Shown here piece by piece: positions 38,779-52,471 of a stretch of 64,000 bases of DNA (within the stretch, counting starts at the first letter, position 1; every line of letters begins with the position of its first letter). Source of the DNA: Camarhynchus parvulus (taxonomy: Eukaryota > Chordata > Aves > Passeriformes > Thraupidae); NCBI RefSeq assembly GCF_901933205.1, contig NC_044584.1, positions 11,945,001 through 12,009,000 of the forward strand. Direction: 5' to 3'. Below the pieces are notes generated by a model. The model saw only the letters and a list, made by a program, of their open reading frames with translations, did not search any database and was not told where the DNA came from. The position numbers were made by a program, and so were the translations under genes.

Positions 38779-41700
38779 AAAAACTGCAGAGAGCAGGCAT
38801 CCATGCACAGCAGCATTTCCTGAGTAAACATGCCGTACATTAGACTTTGCTGTTATTGTTTGAATGCTGTGTTTGTAGAATGGAGCAATAAAACTTCTTG
38901 CAGGCAATGCTGGCAGGGTACTAGGCTGGAAATTGTATGTGAGAAACAAGGGCATCCCAACGTGATGTAAGGAGGAAGCAATGGTGATCCCAAGGAAGGG
39001 AACTGTCCCACTGAAGGACACACAGCTGAGGTTTCCAAAAGGAGTCAATTTCACTCAAAACTAGTGGCATTGCATGTCTAAGTGTCAAACACTCTTCAAA
39101 ATTACAAGTGTTAACAAATATTCAACTGGGACTTAAATAAAAAGTGGCAAATGCCCTCTGGATGGTGCCAGAGATCTGCACTCTATTGAAGTTCTTGAAA
39201 ATTGTGGGCAGTTGCACCCATAATGAAGTGGGTTCCACATATGTACCCCAAAAATCCCAAAGCTCAGCTTGGGAGCAGTCTTTACTTTAAATGATGCATT
39301 TTGACTGCCTAGCATCACATTTCAACAGAAAATCAACTGGAGACAGCAGGTGAGAGGAAAAAATGAAATAAAATATAGTATTTGCTTCTCACATGTGATG
39401 TTGGCTCATACCTGTCAATAAAAACAGCTGAGATGCTCCTAATTGTGTCTGTGTAACCACTGACCTTTAAAAGAAAAAGTCACTTCATTTCAGAACACTC
39501 AAAATTCCTGAAAAATAAAATAAATCTGTTCTGCCAACAGAGGACACGTCATCACAACAAGCAGATACATAATGCCACAGGCAGCAGCAAATTGTTTTCA
39601 GCACTACACAGACTACACAGATTATCTGAGTAATCTGAGCATTTATGCAAAGCTGTGAGGTGCTGAATGTACACCATGGATGGTGTTCTGAGCTGGCCAA
39701 CTGCAGCCACTACAGCAATGTAAACCAGCCCTCAGCAAAACCCAACACACAGAGCAACCCTGCTCATGTTTACAGGAGCAGAGACATTTCTGCAGCACCC
39801 TGGCTGTGTTCAGCCCTGGCCTCACTGCAGCACACATCTGCACAACAATAACAACTTTCTTAAAACCATGCAGCCCAGTACAATGACATTTGTTAAATAC
39901 AGCCACGGGAGAGCTGGGAGCAGGAATCCATGAATAACTGTATTGATTGCAGTAAAGAAAACCTGGACGTATTTGGAGCGGAGACATTTCCTGATGAAAT
40001 TCTTTCCATTTGGTAAAAACACAGACATTGTCTTACACCTTTCCACGCACTAAAACTGTAAAACAAGACTCCAGACACTACTGTTAAGGGTTCAAGTATC
40101 TGCTCAACTATTGTTGCAGACAGGGACAGAGAATGGATCTTCCAGCACAAAGAAAATCCAATGCTTTGAAATTAACCATAATCCTTAATATCAAACAGAA
40201 GTTGGAAATTTTTAATTTAGTTGTATGAAAATTCTAGATAAAATTTCTTGAATGTTTTCTATGCTTTCACTTAGGAGGTTAAGAATTTACTCTAATGCCC
40301 ACATTATCCCACATGTATAGTCATTACCAGGTACTGTATATTGAGACCATATTGTAAGGGATGGGCTAGAACAAGATGACAACACTAGGAGGGTGGCAGA
40401 GCAGTACTGTCTCTTCTGGTCTCTAGTTCTTTAAAGTCTTACATGGAGTTTTTACACATTAAAGTGCATTTCCTAATGTTTACAAACAAACAAATAAAAA
40501 GTCAGATATTCTAAACTGACTATCCAATCTGTATGTGAAACTCCTCAAGACTCAGGCAGATACCCAGACTAAGGTTGATTTTACTACCCCTGAAAATTCA
40601 GGCAGTTACTTTATGCAAGTATTACCAGTTTCACAAATTCACTCTATTGCCAACAAATGTTAGGAAACTTCCCCAGAGACAACTCTGCCCCTATGAAAGC
40701 CACAGGCAGCACTTTTGAGAGTCACCTCTCAGGGTGGCAGTAACTTGCCTGGCACGTTATCCCTTAACATCCCAACTTTGAGTGCTGCTGGTCCCAGTTT
40801 CCCCCCTACAGCAGATGACAGCAGCCAGCACTGGGTGGCTCCACAGCTGGGCCATTTTGTGCCATTTTGTGGCCCCCACACAGCACTCTGAGCAAACAGG
40901 AACTGGCCCAGGCATGGCCTGGCCTCAGGGTGCCACGAGCACCCAGCAGAGCTGGGCTGAGGCTCCCTGCAGAAACCCAAAGAGGAAGGGCTGCAGCAGT
41001 GAGAGTACAGCACACACAGCTGGGATCCACAGGGGCAAAGAGAAAAACGAAAACCCAGAGTGGTGACAAGATGAGGAACAGTGATAACAGCCAGGGAAAG
41101 GGAGGAAAAGGTAGAGAAAGTTTAAAAGTGGAAAGCTGAGAAAGATCTTTTGAGCATCTACCTGTCTGCTGGGGCTGGCAGAACACAGTGAAGCACCCAA
41201 TGCTAGCCTCATCTCCACGACAGGCACTTCAGCAAAAATAAAATCTTTCTCTCCTGAAAGCTTAAGCTCTGCCCAGAAACATAATCCTCTGCTGTTTGCT
41301 TTTCTGCTCATCTCCTTCCATCAATCATTTCAAGTGCTAGGAACCCACAGTCCTTGCTGTACCCAACACAGTTTTCATTAACAATACCTCTGCTACCTTA
41401 TCCAAAAGACCAGAAATTCAGAATCTGCATTGTAGGACACATCTAAATTCCTTTAAAAAAAAGACCTACAAACATGTAATGAACATGCAATAACCTATAT
41501 TGCTGTGTTTTCAAACTTCTTCAGGGAATCCTCTGCACAGCATTTAGAATCCCTTTGCACACGACTTTCAGCCACGCGTGAATTAGATTTGCAGTGACAA
41601 ACCGTATGAGAAACCCCAACAGGCAGGTGAAACAGCTATGTTCTAGCACAGAACAGCTCCCCTACACCCAATAAAACTCCTGCCTTGTCATTTACTCACA

Positions 41701-44700
41701 TTTAAGTGTTCATCTTTCTGTTACCTAAGCAGCAAGTTTCTGTCACACTAATCCATGCTGTGTGAAAATGATTTTAAGCAGGTAAGCAATGTTGAAAGTA
41801 TTTCCAAGCAACACAGTAAGGAGCAAGAGCAGTACATCCTAATTTGGGGGCTCAGGATCATCACCTTACACACAAGTCTGCTGCAACTGAGAAACCAACA
41901 CAATGACAGCTCACTCCAACTCATTTCTGTAAGACAAAGTGCTTGCAATGACCAGAGTACATGTGCAGGAGAGCAGAAATGAAACCTGCATCTGTGCAGG
42001 GCACACAACCTGCTCACTTCAGATGAGACTGGTGAAAATAAATAAGCAGATGAAGACAGAGGCTACCCACATTGTTATCAAAGCTCAGTTATTTTGTTTT
42101 TCCATCCATTATGCCTAGAATGCTTGGACAGAAAAAAGCAAATTTATTTATTTTTCCAAAGCTTTTGCTCTCTCTGCTCACACACACGCAGGTGAGACAG
42201 TGTTTAATGCCTGTTCTTCCCTGAAGCACGTGCCCCAAGGAGGCCCCTGCCTGGGCAGAGCTGCTGAGGAGGTGATGCTCAGCTGCCCTGACCCTGTGGG
42301 GTGGGTGTCCCACTGCTGCAACCCCTGGGGGCAGCAGCACTGGGGTCACTGAGAGCCCACTGGCACTGCTGCCCAAGGCACACAGCTGGAACTCCGACGG
42401 GCTCCCCACCCCTGCCAGGCTTTGCAATGTACACTTTTAACAGGGCTGGCAGCTTTTGAGGCACTGTGAATGAGCCAGTATCTATAACTGTGATTTTACA
42501 ACATGACTGAAGTGCCACACCCCAAGCAGTGCCACTTGCACTGTCCAAATGCAGATCAGGCCACAGCACCCAGAGATCCCAGAGAGGGAAAAGCTGTGCA
42601 GCCCCATCACACAAACCCATCTGACAGGATCTTGAAATAAAGCCTAATACAGGTTTCTCCCTGACAGAGTCCACCCAGGCCTCTTGCTCTCCAGAGGAAC
42701 AAAACAGGCATTTTTGTATGGAAACACTCTGCTCCTTTGCCTCCTGAAGACTTTGAAATCACACACACTTATTAGTTATTCCATGCAGGCGTGTGAACCT
42801 TTGCACTTGGATGTTGAAGGAAAAATTTATCCTTAACATAAAAATCAATCACATTAACAGTGCAACTTTCCAAACTCCTGCAGGTTCACTCCAAAGAGAG
42901 CACTAATTCTTTTTTTAACTTTGAATGAGTCAGATAAAGTGTCTGCTCAGGGCTTTGTTTGTAGGAATTAAACATTTATGTGAGATCCCTGAGAATTTTA
43001 TGTAGCAGCATTTAGCAGAAAATTAATGTTTCCAGCCAATTTTTATTTGAATTTGTATTCAATACCACAGCATTTTCTTATGGTATTGTATTGTAGCAAC
43101 TGTTTCAGAGCTCCCAAACTTGTTCTCTCCCAAACTAGGAAAATTTGGCAAATCAATCAGAACTTATGAAGTATTTAAAACAAAAGGATAAATGGCAACA
43201 AGAAAAGTTTGACAAGCTGATGAATAATCAGAAAGCTAAAGGAAGAACATCTTGGCAGAAAATGTTACAAAGAAGTAATTTATTCCTCACAGAGTAATAA
43301 GCCTCTATGAGATAAAACTCAGTTTTTAAAAGGTTTACCATCCCTACAGTTCATGGATTGGTTTAACTACCAGTTAGGAAACTGCAGCATTTTGTTGCCA
43401 ACATGAGATTTCTGAAAGCAGCAAACAGCAACACATACCAAACCATGTCTGTAAATCAATCTGCTGGGAGACAAGTGCTAAATGAATCAAAACTCCTAGT
43501 AAATAGTATGCTGTAAAACAGCTCTTCAACGATGGATGCAAACAGAGTAACAGCTCTGAAGATAAACTGGTAGAGTGATGTAAAGGTAAACCCCACTAAG
43601 CACAATTTCAGGAGATAATAATAAAGCTCTAAGAGTCTTGCCATCAAATCCAAGAGGTTTGAATAGAAAGCAAGCAGCTTGTCTCTAAAGTTAGCTCCAC
43701 AAAAGTCCTAGGACCAACTACTTTTGTTAAAATAGCAAAATACTCATTTGGAAAAGGCCTTTTCCTGAACCATTTAAATGCAGGGAAGAAGCAAAGAAAA
43801 CCTGAAAATCTGGAAGTGTGTGGAAACCTGCAGGGAAACATTTCTTTTGTAACAAACTGCAGTTTCCTGAAGTCAAACAGATATTTATGTGCAAAGCTGC
43901 CTTCAAACCAGAAGCACATTCTCCTCTCCGGGTTTGTTTGCTTTGCCTTTTTCACAATGCAGAGCATCGTTACATGCGACACAAAAGCCCCTGAATAACC
44001 CCACTGGGAGTGGGGGCCTCTCTGAGCTGAACATACAGCAAAATAACATTCCTGCTTCAAAGAAAACTTACAAGATCCAAAGAGACAAAAGACTCAATCC
44101 AGAAAGAAAATGAGGCACAGAGGCCACCAAAGGCCACAAAAAAAGGTCAGCAAGAATAAAACTTCCGAGTTCTGTCCCCTTGTATGCAGTATTACCCCTG
44201 CAGAGTCAAGAGGTCTCCCAGCATGGACTGATCCTTTCTCCCAGTCCCAGTAATAAACTGTAACATCCTCTGAAGTCAGGAGGAGACACAGCACAATGAG
44301 GGAAGCTACTCTTGCACTGTGCAGAACAAAAGTCATCCCTATAGGGGCTGCCTCACAAGGCTTAAAGTGTAGAGTTCACTTCTCTACTGCATCCAATATA
44401 AAGATCACTCTATATTTAATTTAACTGAGGTGAAGTTACTGCAGCAGCGCTGGACAGCTTCACTGAGGCCTGAACTGCAATTTCTAACATTAATTTGAAA
44501 TTCTTGCTAAAACTCAGAAATTCAAGGTTTATTAAATTATCAATGCTTTAGTAATCAAAAAACAATTCAGGCTATGAATTAATTTGAAATTATAAAACTA
44601 GAGACTCTTCACATAGTATTAGTTTATCCATCTTTGGATGCTTTATCATGAATAGTGATTGGTTCATTATATATTCTTACCCTAAGATACATTTTAAATG

Positions 44701-46483
44701 TGGTTTAAAATTCTAAAGACAGCATTACCAACTGAAATGTGGCAGCAAGAACTAATCTAAATAGAGAACAAATAATGAATACAGTGATAGTTTTTGAAAA
44801 ACTGCCAGATGATAAAGAAAAACTAACAAGGTCAGCACCTCACTTGCTATGTCATCTTGTATTTCTCCAAGTTTAATACAAGACTTATTTTGGAGCATGA
44901 AATAATACGTTTTTCTAACTGCAACCATGTTTTACTTTGAGAGAAGGCTCGGAGGTCATTGCACGTTACATTCTGCTGTCATAGCTGTCCTTTCAATTTT
45001 TTCAAGCTAGAAAGATGCCAACAGGCAACTTGAAAGAGAGGTGCATAAGAGTTACTCCGTGCATCAGCCCCTGCAAGGTTTTAGCAGGCATCACCCCTCC
45101 ACCCAAGGGGGCACCTGTGACAAGTTGTTACCTCAGCTGAGCTTACAAGGTTCTGTTAAATTATGATGGCATGCCCTGTCTGCTACTGAGAAGCAACTCA
45201 TACACACAGGTAAAACACCTCTTCAGAGCTCTTAAAAGTAGAGGAATAAAAGCAAGCCAAGAAAGGAGGGTCAGCCATTTATTTGACAGAGATTTTTAAT
45301 GCAGCTTTTAAAACAGAGCTATCATCTCCGTGATACAAAGTGCTACCAATCTTATTCCAGGATTTAGAACCTCAGAGGAAACTCTCAACAAGTGCATTGC
45401 AACAACAAAAATGGGTAATTTATTTTGAATATTTATTTCTAATCTTTCAGGCAATGCCCAATCATGGCAGGATGCTGCTCATCGCTTTCTCACAACTTTC
45501 TCTAGCAGTGTCCTGTCAACAGCTCTGGAATGGAATTGCTCGTTACTACTCTGCAGACTCATCATTCCTCACCTCTTTATCATCTATTTGGCTGATAACT
45601 TCAGCAGACCAGCAAGAGCTCATTTTCCTTTGCAGAAACTGAACTGTTTATGCTCCGAACTCCTGATGATACAAACAAACACTGGGGGGAAACCCACAGA
45701 AACTGGCAAAAGATGGGCAGGATCCCACTACAACCCCTATAACCAAGGAGACTGCAAATAAATACAAGATATCACACCTTTATGCTGTTAGAAAGGTCAC
45801 CAGATTATCAACATTTGTTTTAGATAGAGACAGACTATTTCCCTTTCCAAATCTTTACTTTATTGTGCTTTCTCTTCCAGTTATAAAAGAAAAAATTGTG
45901 CCAGTTATTTTGTCATGGAGTGAACATGAAACAAAATTTAGTTAGCAGTTTTTGTTATAAATACCACAGAGAAAAGTTTCAAAAAGGAAAAAAATACAAA
46001 AGTAGCAGGCAGGCATCACTTCCCAACTAACAGAGTAGAAAAATTTAAGTTCCTTTAAAAAAAACCTGAAGGCTTTACACAGGTTTAACCCGAAATCAAA
46101 TGTGACAAGAGCTTTTGGATGTGCTGCAAGAGACTAATAGCAACAATTTTGTTAAGAATAAAAAGCTGGTTTGTCACAGCAGCACAACTCTGTGCACAGC
46201 CTACATCTCCAAACACCTGAGCTGTGTATGAATACAAATTTCATCTTGTTATTTGCTGAAGTTCTCTTTCCTCAAGATTCACTCTCCACAGATCCTTGTC
46301 TTCCTCTAAGCAACAAAACAACGTTCACTGGGAATCTAAAGCTGCTTCATGCAGCATCAAAGTCCTACTTCAATCTTTTATTGCAGTAGCTGGGATGGGC
46401 TGACACCCTACTGCCTTTCAGGGAGAGCATTCACCCTTTGATCTCCAGCCTCACATAGCAAGAAATCTCCTCCACCATAGAGA

Positions 46484-46540
46484 TATGCACATATATGTAC
46501 ATAAACATATCCATGTACATATATGTACATATATATTTAA
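46484..46540. repeat. TA/CATG-rich simple repeat with inverted arms
   Basis: Alternating purine-pyrimidine sequence made of ATATGTAC and ACATATAT pieces. ATATATGTAC at 46491-46500 pairs exactly with GTACATATAT at 46515-46524, and shorter palindromes follow. It could extrude a cruciform and is probably length-variable. Confidence 0.8.
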
Positions 46541-46991
46541 GTAAGGCTGGCTGATTTTTCAATAAATGAGGCATGGGGGAGCATTTATTCTAAGTGCATT
46601 TGTTTATACCATATTTGAGACAAGTGTGTCTCATAAGTAGGGAGAAAAATCCATAAATGCTTTGCATTGGGAAAAGAAGCTTAAACATCAGCTCAGGACA
46701 TTGGTGCATGTGCCACAGTATAAATGTCACAGCACACTGCACTGCCTCAGTGAGGGCAGAGCTTGCTTTGCCTCTTTGGTGATGTGAACCAAAGCTGAAC
46801 TTGATTTTAAGTAAGAAATGTTAAAGGAAACATTGACCTGAGCTTAGAGAACGAAATGTCAACTTGGTGAAAAGCTCCAGGTGACTTTGACTGCAGTCAG
46901 TCACTACCAATCACCACTGAATATTTCAGGTCTTACAGCTTTGCCAGGACTTTATAACTCAAAGGACAAGAAGCCTTAAGGTAAAATCTTA

Positions 46992-47058
46992 ACTCCTTCA
47001 AAGTAACAGGTTGGACTTGATCTCAGAGATCTTTTCCAACCTAGTTAATTCTGTGATT
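46992..47058 (+). mobile_element. CR1 LINE 3' end fragment
   Basis: AGGTTGGACTTGATCTCAGA is followed by GATCTTTTCCAACCTAG and ends ATTCTGTGATT. This is the hallmark CR1 3' terminus: a GGTTGGACT...TTCCAACC hairpin followed by an 8-base ATTCTATG-type repeat. Only the hairpin and one and a half terminal units are clear, and sequence further left is too diverged to assign. CR1 is the main LINE of birds, which supports the organism call. Confidence 0.87.
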
Positions 47059-50000
47059 GGGAATTTTTCTACCAACTTCAGTGGAGTTGAGAATTCACTA
47101 CATATTCAATGCTACAAATTAAAGGATATTGGACATTGCCATTTTATTTTAACTCATAAGAGACCTTGAAAAGATAAACTAGAAATATCAAGCACAGCGT
47201 CCTTGAGCCCCGCTAACAGAAACATTAGCAGCACGCGAAGCTCCAGCACAGAGATGTGGATGAATCACACACAAATCTATCAAGAACAGTAGTTCACCTT
47301 CAGCCTGAGCTCCACTATCTGTCTGCCCTTTGGAATTCCAACACACCACAAGCACAGACATGTCCTGCTAAGGCCAGGACATTACCCTGTGACACTTGCA
47401 CTAGCTTCCAGTTCCCCTAGAGACTCTAGTCTTCATTTAAGAGAATTCAACATTAGAAAATTCACAGATTTCCTAAGAAATTCCTTCCACATTTAATTGC
47501 TTTTACTGTTGATACAGTTTATAGTATTTCAAACACTGTTTGCAACCTTCCCATTACACCACACCATATTATGGCATCATTGCAGGGCACAAACTGCAGT
47601 GCTCTTTGAGAAGATGTTGATAACCCCTCATTCACATGATTCAATATCTGAAAGGACTGTGAGCTCATATCAAACATGAAGCATTTGCCAGGGTCCCTTG
47701 CTGCACAAATAAAAGTTACATGTCAGAAATACATTTCCAGAGGCATTATGCTAAGCACCAGCTACAAAGACACTCTACAGAGTATGCAAGTGCACAATGT
47801 GAATTTCTACAACCACTTTCTTTTGCTATTGATCAAAGTTGGTCTATCTCAGCAAAAAGGTGACACAACTGCTACTCAAATGCTCAGAAATGATAAATTA
47901 TCTTTGTTCAGAAAAGGGATGGAAGAACAGAAGCACAGACACACATCAGTGAGAATAAAATTGAAATGGAGGTCAGGAAAATCTGATCTTTAGAAAGAAG
48001 AAAGGTGCGAGCAAAGAGGAGCACAGATGTGTACATGAAAGCAAATTTCCACGGCATGCTAAGGGAGAATCCAGACAGAGAGTTCATCTCTGCCCCAGTG
48101 ATGAGCTGTCCTGCAGGTGAATCAGCCACGTGGGCTGAGGGGCGGCTGAAGGTGCTGCCTCCTGCAATCAGCCCTGGGCAGCCACAGGGCAGGGGCAGAA
48201 CAGGAGCTGAGCTCCCACGGGCACTGCCTGGGCTAACAGCAACTGCAGCTCAGCCTGGTGGGGAATGAACCAGCCAGCTTCCAACAAACAGGCATTTGGG
48301 GATAAGCACAGCAACCAGCAAGTCAGGAGGTAGTAGCATAGTAACAAAAATCAGCTGCTCTGAAATAATTTAATCCTACACGAGTTGCTTCAAACTTCTC
48401 ATGAGCTATGTGACTAAAGTTACCTTCCAGTAGCCAGTGATACCTCTAAAAACCCATGAAATGCATACTCTGAAATCATTATTAAAACAAAAGTCCTCTC
48501 AAACACATGTCAAGTAGTTTTTTGTTGTTTTTTTAACACAACAGCAGGTCCTGCAGCAACAGACAGAGCCTAAGTGGTGAGATTGCTCAAGCTTGCCCTA
48601 AGGCCTTAACCCACTCCTGGCTCTCCTCTACAAACCCTGACCTTGTCTGTAGGCAAACTGTGAGAGCTGTCTGAGATCAGGGCATCCTGCAGGCACCCTC
48701 TGCTCCCAGGGCACATCCACTGCTGTGCCACAGCTCCACTGAAGATCTGAACATTGTTTTTGGCTTCTTCTTCTTCACAGCTACATTGTCAAACCCTGTT
48801 CTATAAGCCTAAAGATCTTACTCTCACAAAAAATTATCAAAACAAGGAAAATAATAGCAAAAAAAAAAAAAAAAGCAGGGAGGCAACTTGACCAGAGTAA
48901 TAGCAAAGAGTCATAACCTGAGTTTACCCAGAATTAAAACAGCTGTGAAGGATTTATCTCCAGTACTGACTTTTGATTCTGGTTTTGCTCAACCATGAGC
49001 CACATAACTGCCCCCCAGGATGGCAGGCAAATGTCTGTTCACATGGTCATTCCTCCAAGGATGGGACTTGACCTCAGCACACTGCAGCATCCTCACAGCA
49101 CTTCCATGCGGCAAGAAATGAGCTTTTGGCTCATTTAAACACATCTGGGTAATTCATTAAGTGCTTAATAAATTGTTAACAAAAAAGGTATTGCTCAGCA
49201 AGCCTGTTGAACTTCACAGGAAGTTTCCTTGGGTAGGACTGAATTGTTTGGTCCATAGATTTCTGCACACAGAAGTTGCAGCTGAGCAATGCCTTGAGTC
49301 GTGTCTTCTCATGAACTGTATCACCAGCAAGGAAACATCTGTGTTCATTTTGTTTATTCAGCAAGCTTTGGAGCATTAGAGATATTAGAAAAGGTTCTTC
49401 TCAAGGACTTACATTCACAGTCAGCAGCTGGAAGGCCAAAGGTTTGGGGGTTTGCTGGTTTTCTTTCCCCCTTCATACACACACTAAAGGAGATTGGTAA
49501 TATTAAAAGAAATATTAGGCTTGCAAGTGGGTATGTTCAGAAGATGCTCTTATTTATGCTGATACATGCAAACCAAATGACTTGATAAATATCTGGGTTA
49601 AATCCTGAAAAATAAAATGCATAGAATTGAAGCAGCATAAGCTGCTTCCTCTACTGGCAAGTGAGCACTGAGCTGTGGGAAATGTTACCTTTCACTGACT
49701 TCCTCCAGGCTGAGACAGGTTTGGGGCCACAAATGTGTGCAGCTCACAGAAAAATGACCCTGATTACTGATGTAGCAGAAAGAAGATAAAATGAGCTCCC
49801 TCCACCAACTGCTCCAAAACAGAACAGCTGCGGCAAAGTGAGCCAGGCACAACCCCAGCCTGCAGCACTGGTAGCACAATCTAACCATCACTGTCCAGAC
49901 CTGGACCAGCCATCCCACCCAAAACCAGGGTCTATCAGACAGCTGAAGTAGAAGGGTCTCTTCTCTTGGGGCAGGAGAGGTGCCTACACAACCCACCTGG

Positions 50001-50692
50001 GCACCTCAAGGGCTGGCAACTGGTTTTTAACTGATAGGTTCAGTTTTGGCTCAAACAAATTCAAGACTCTGAAAGTGAAACAGAGAAAAGAGCTCACCTA
50101 CTTCTGGGAATCCTGCACAAGGTGATGCCAGGCACATGACTTACACTCAGAAGCTGAAGGCAACAGCCACTTTTTGCACTGGCATTGGAATAAGAATCTG
50201 TCACAGCAAAGTACATTGTGCCATCTCCTTAGTCACAGCAAACCCAACAGATATTGTGGCAAAAAAAAAAATCATCTCATGCTTTTCTTCAAATGCACCT
50301 TCTCTTCTGCACTCCTCAGTGAGTCACTTCCCAAGCCATGAATGCCCTTCAAACCTCCCAGCTCCTTTGGGTGACTGCTCTATCCAGGACAGCCACCCTG
50401 TCACTAAAACAACCCCAAACAACAAACATCACTGCTCAGAGCAGCTTCAGCCCATGTGTTTGCTGCCTGCCAGGCACTGGCACACACCAGCCTGGTCCCT
50501 GTGCAGTGGCTCAGTGCTCCTGTTGGACTGGGAAGCAGAGACAGCCAGCCTGTGTTTTCCTCCTCCAGGAGAGGCCACAGAAGCAGCACTTGTAGAGCTG
50601 GGACGGGACTCTACATCCACTTGCTGCCACACACACAGAGCACCTTTCTTCTAGGCCCTGAGGCTTCGTTTTATTTTTCATCAAAGTTCAGT
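47059..50692 (-). other. XYLT1: XYLT1 intron 1 segment, no gene seen
   Basis: Intronic sequence with no recognised exon or RNA gene. It includes a 16-base poly(A) run at 48859-48874, and a pyrimidine tract ending in CACAG near 48780 that looks like a splice acceptor on the plus strand but has no partner. A CpG-retaining patch lies near 47.20-47.24 kb. The 172-codon frame at 50136-50654 is not recognised. Confidence 0.65.
48859..48874 (+). repeat. Poly(A) run
   Basis: Sixteen consecutive A on the plus strand, without a recognisable retroelement body to its left. Confidence 0.9.
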
Positions 50693-50790
50693 TCATACAA
50701 TCATGGCATCATTTAGGCTGGAAATGACAGTAAGACCACTGAGCCCAGCTGTTAAAAACACCATAAACCAGCCACTGGAGCTGACACACT
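50693..50790 (-). mobile_element. CR1 LINE 3' end fragment
   Basis: The plus strand reads CATACAATCATGGCATCATT, then TTAGGCTGGAAATGACAG and GTAAGACCACTGAGCCCAGC. This is the reverse complement of the standard CR1 3' end, where ATCATTTAGGTTGGAAAAGA is followed by a 'TCCAACC' segment, so the element points left. The terminal ATTCTATG-type repeats are degenerate. Only the last roughly 100 bases are recognisable, as is common for 5'-truncated CR1 copies in birds. Confidence 0.75.
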
Positions 50791-52266
50791 GAACAAGCTG
50801 ATCTGAATACAAGACAACAGCATTAGTGTTTGCATAAACATAAACTTCAACATAAACATTTGCAATTTAATCTCACACTGGCAGATGCCTGGGCTGATCA
50901 TCACTTATGGGTAATTTGTACATCTCCTTAGGTGGGGATCAATACATTTAAATTAAATTCTAACACAGGTAATCCACTTGAATACAAAGCAGGCATTTAA
51001 AACCCATTCAGAAACCCCACCCACCCCTTCAAATCTGGCCCAAGGAAGTCCACCAGTCACACACTGAAGCACATGACCTCTAAAAAGAGACCTGAGAGAA
51101 TCAGAGCTGAAAGCATAATGCAACAGAGATGGATTCAGCACACCTGCCATCAACATAATATTTCCATAATGCAAAACTGAGCACAGTCTTCCTGCATGAG
51201 CATTCTTAGTAATTCAGCATGGGATTAAATTATTAACTTTCTATAACTTTGACTGAGACCAAACAAGGCCAGCAGAATATGAAGAGCCCTTAAAAAAATC
51301 CTGAATTTTAGGTTTTTGCACTCATAAAACCACTAAAAATGGAGAGTGATTGTTAAATAATTCCACCACTGCCAAGAGAAATATGCAGGAACTCAAGCTG
51401 TAACTGCCCAGCACCACCAATCTCTCCTACCACAGGTCATTCCATTCAGAACACAGAACAGAAAAGAGCAGTATAGATTAGTTTTACAGAATCAATATTT
51501 ATAAAACACACTTAAAGAAGTATTACTATAAAATTTTTTTTCTAGTATCCTGGAACACTTTAGGACAACAGAACCATCTTTATTTGAAGACCCTTTTCAC
51601 TTTAACAATTTCAATGAAAATACAAAGGCTGTATAAAAAACCCACCCTAACACAGTCATATTCCCAAGACTATTCTTGACTGGTTTTATGTCCACATCTG
51701 CACTCCATGCCCTAACAAAGACCCTGTGGCTCTGAAGAACCACAGGTTATTCTCAGTGTGCTGTTTTACTTGAGCTCTTACACATCTGCATCTTCACCCT
51801 ATAGCAAACAGCTGAGAACACTGAAAAAGATGGAATTTAGCTGACAAGGGTGGCTCAAAAGCAGTCCTGTACAAAAACCTCTCACACATCATCCTTATAC
51901 AGGACAATGATCAAAAGTAGAACCAACCTTAAACATGAAGATTTTCTAAAAGAATCTGCTACTAAAAGAGCATGAACTTGATGAAATGATGGCTTGACAC
52001 ATCCTAGACTTGTTTAAACTGCATGCTGCAAAGCAAAATCCTTCTAAGCAACATTCAGTCTGGAAAATTCTAGCCTGAGCAACTCTTGCTTACATTTGAC
52101 CACTATGGAATACAGGTATGCATGCGTGCCTCTGTTTGCATGAGAGCTGCAAAACCGAGTCTCGAACACATTTTACTCTAATAAACAGGAAGGGGAGAAA
52201 CACAGAAACCACCAAACCACCAACTCTCTACTAAAGAGATGATTGTAACACCTGTGGTATCTCTGC

Positions 52267-52300
52267 GTTGCTACGAAACTACCATCCAAACCGTAGCAAC
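52267..52300. promoter_or_regulatory. Inverted repeat with RFX-like half-sites
   Basis: GTTGCTACG at 52267-52275 is answered by its exact complement CGTAGCAAC at 52292-52300, with 16 bases between. GTTGCTA resembles an X-box half-site bound by RFX factors. The CpG in each arm has survived in a CpG-poor intron. It could be a regulatory site or a small hairpin, and neither can be shown from sequence alone. Confidence 0.35.
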
Positions 52301-52457
52301 AGATTTAAACCTTTAAGGATACATTTTGCTCTCTGTAGGCAACATAAAACAGCAAAATGCTGCAGAAGGGTTTATTTTAAGCCAACAGGAAACAGTATTT
52401 CAAACTGGACAACACAAGTTGGGAAGAACAGCAATTTACCAATGACAGCAAGGAAGG

Positions 52458-52471
52458 AAAAAAAAAAAAAA
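52458..52471 (+). repeat. Poly(A) run
   Basis: A run of 14 A on the plus strand. No LINE or processed transcript could be recognised on its left side, so it is described only as a homopolymer. Confidence 0.9.

Larger units (their letters stand above)
28746..46991 (-). other. XYLT1: XYLT1 intron 1 segment, no gene seen
   Basis: The longest stretch without an assigned gene. It holds small tandem repeats at 33854-33919, 34093-34129, 38661-38778 and 46484-46540, and a CpG-retaining patch near 41.56-41.60 kb. GC-richer but unassigned patches lie near 28.8-29.0, 35.7-35.8, 37.4-37.6 and 42.2-42.4 kb. The longest open frame (30392-30949, 185 codons) has no recognisable domain. No exon of XYLT1 was recognised on the minus strand. 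Confidence 0.65.

Noticed and set aside
42200..42430. GC-rich patch considered as an LTR or exon
   Set aside because: No TG...CA ends, polyadenylation signal or recognisable protein was found.
48755..48785. Splice-acceptor-like pyrimidine tract ending CACAG on the plus strand
   Set aside because: Such tracts are common by chance. There is no open frame, donor or promoter to pair with it nearby.
50136..50654. 172-codon open frame on the plus strand
   Set aside because: Overlapped by several other open frames on both strands in a GC-richer patch, which points to composition rather than coding.
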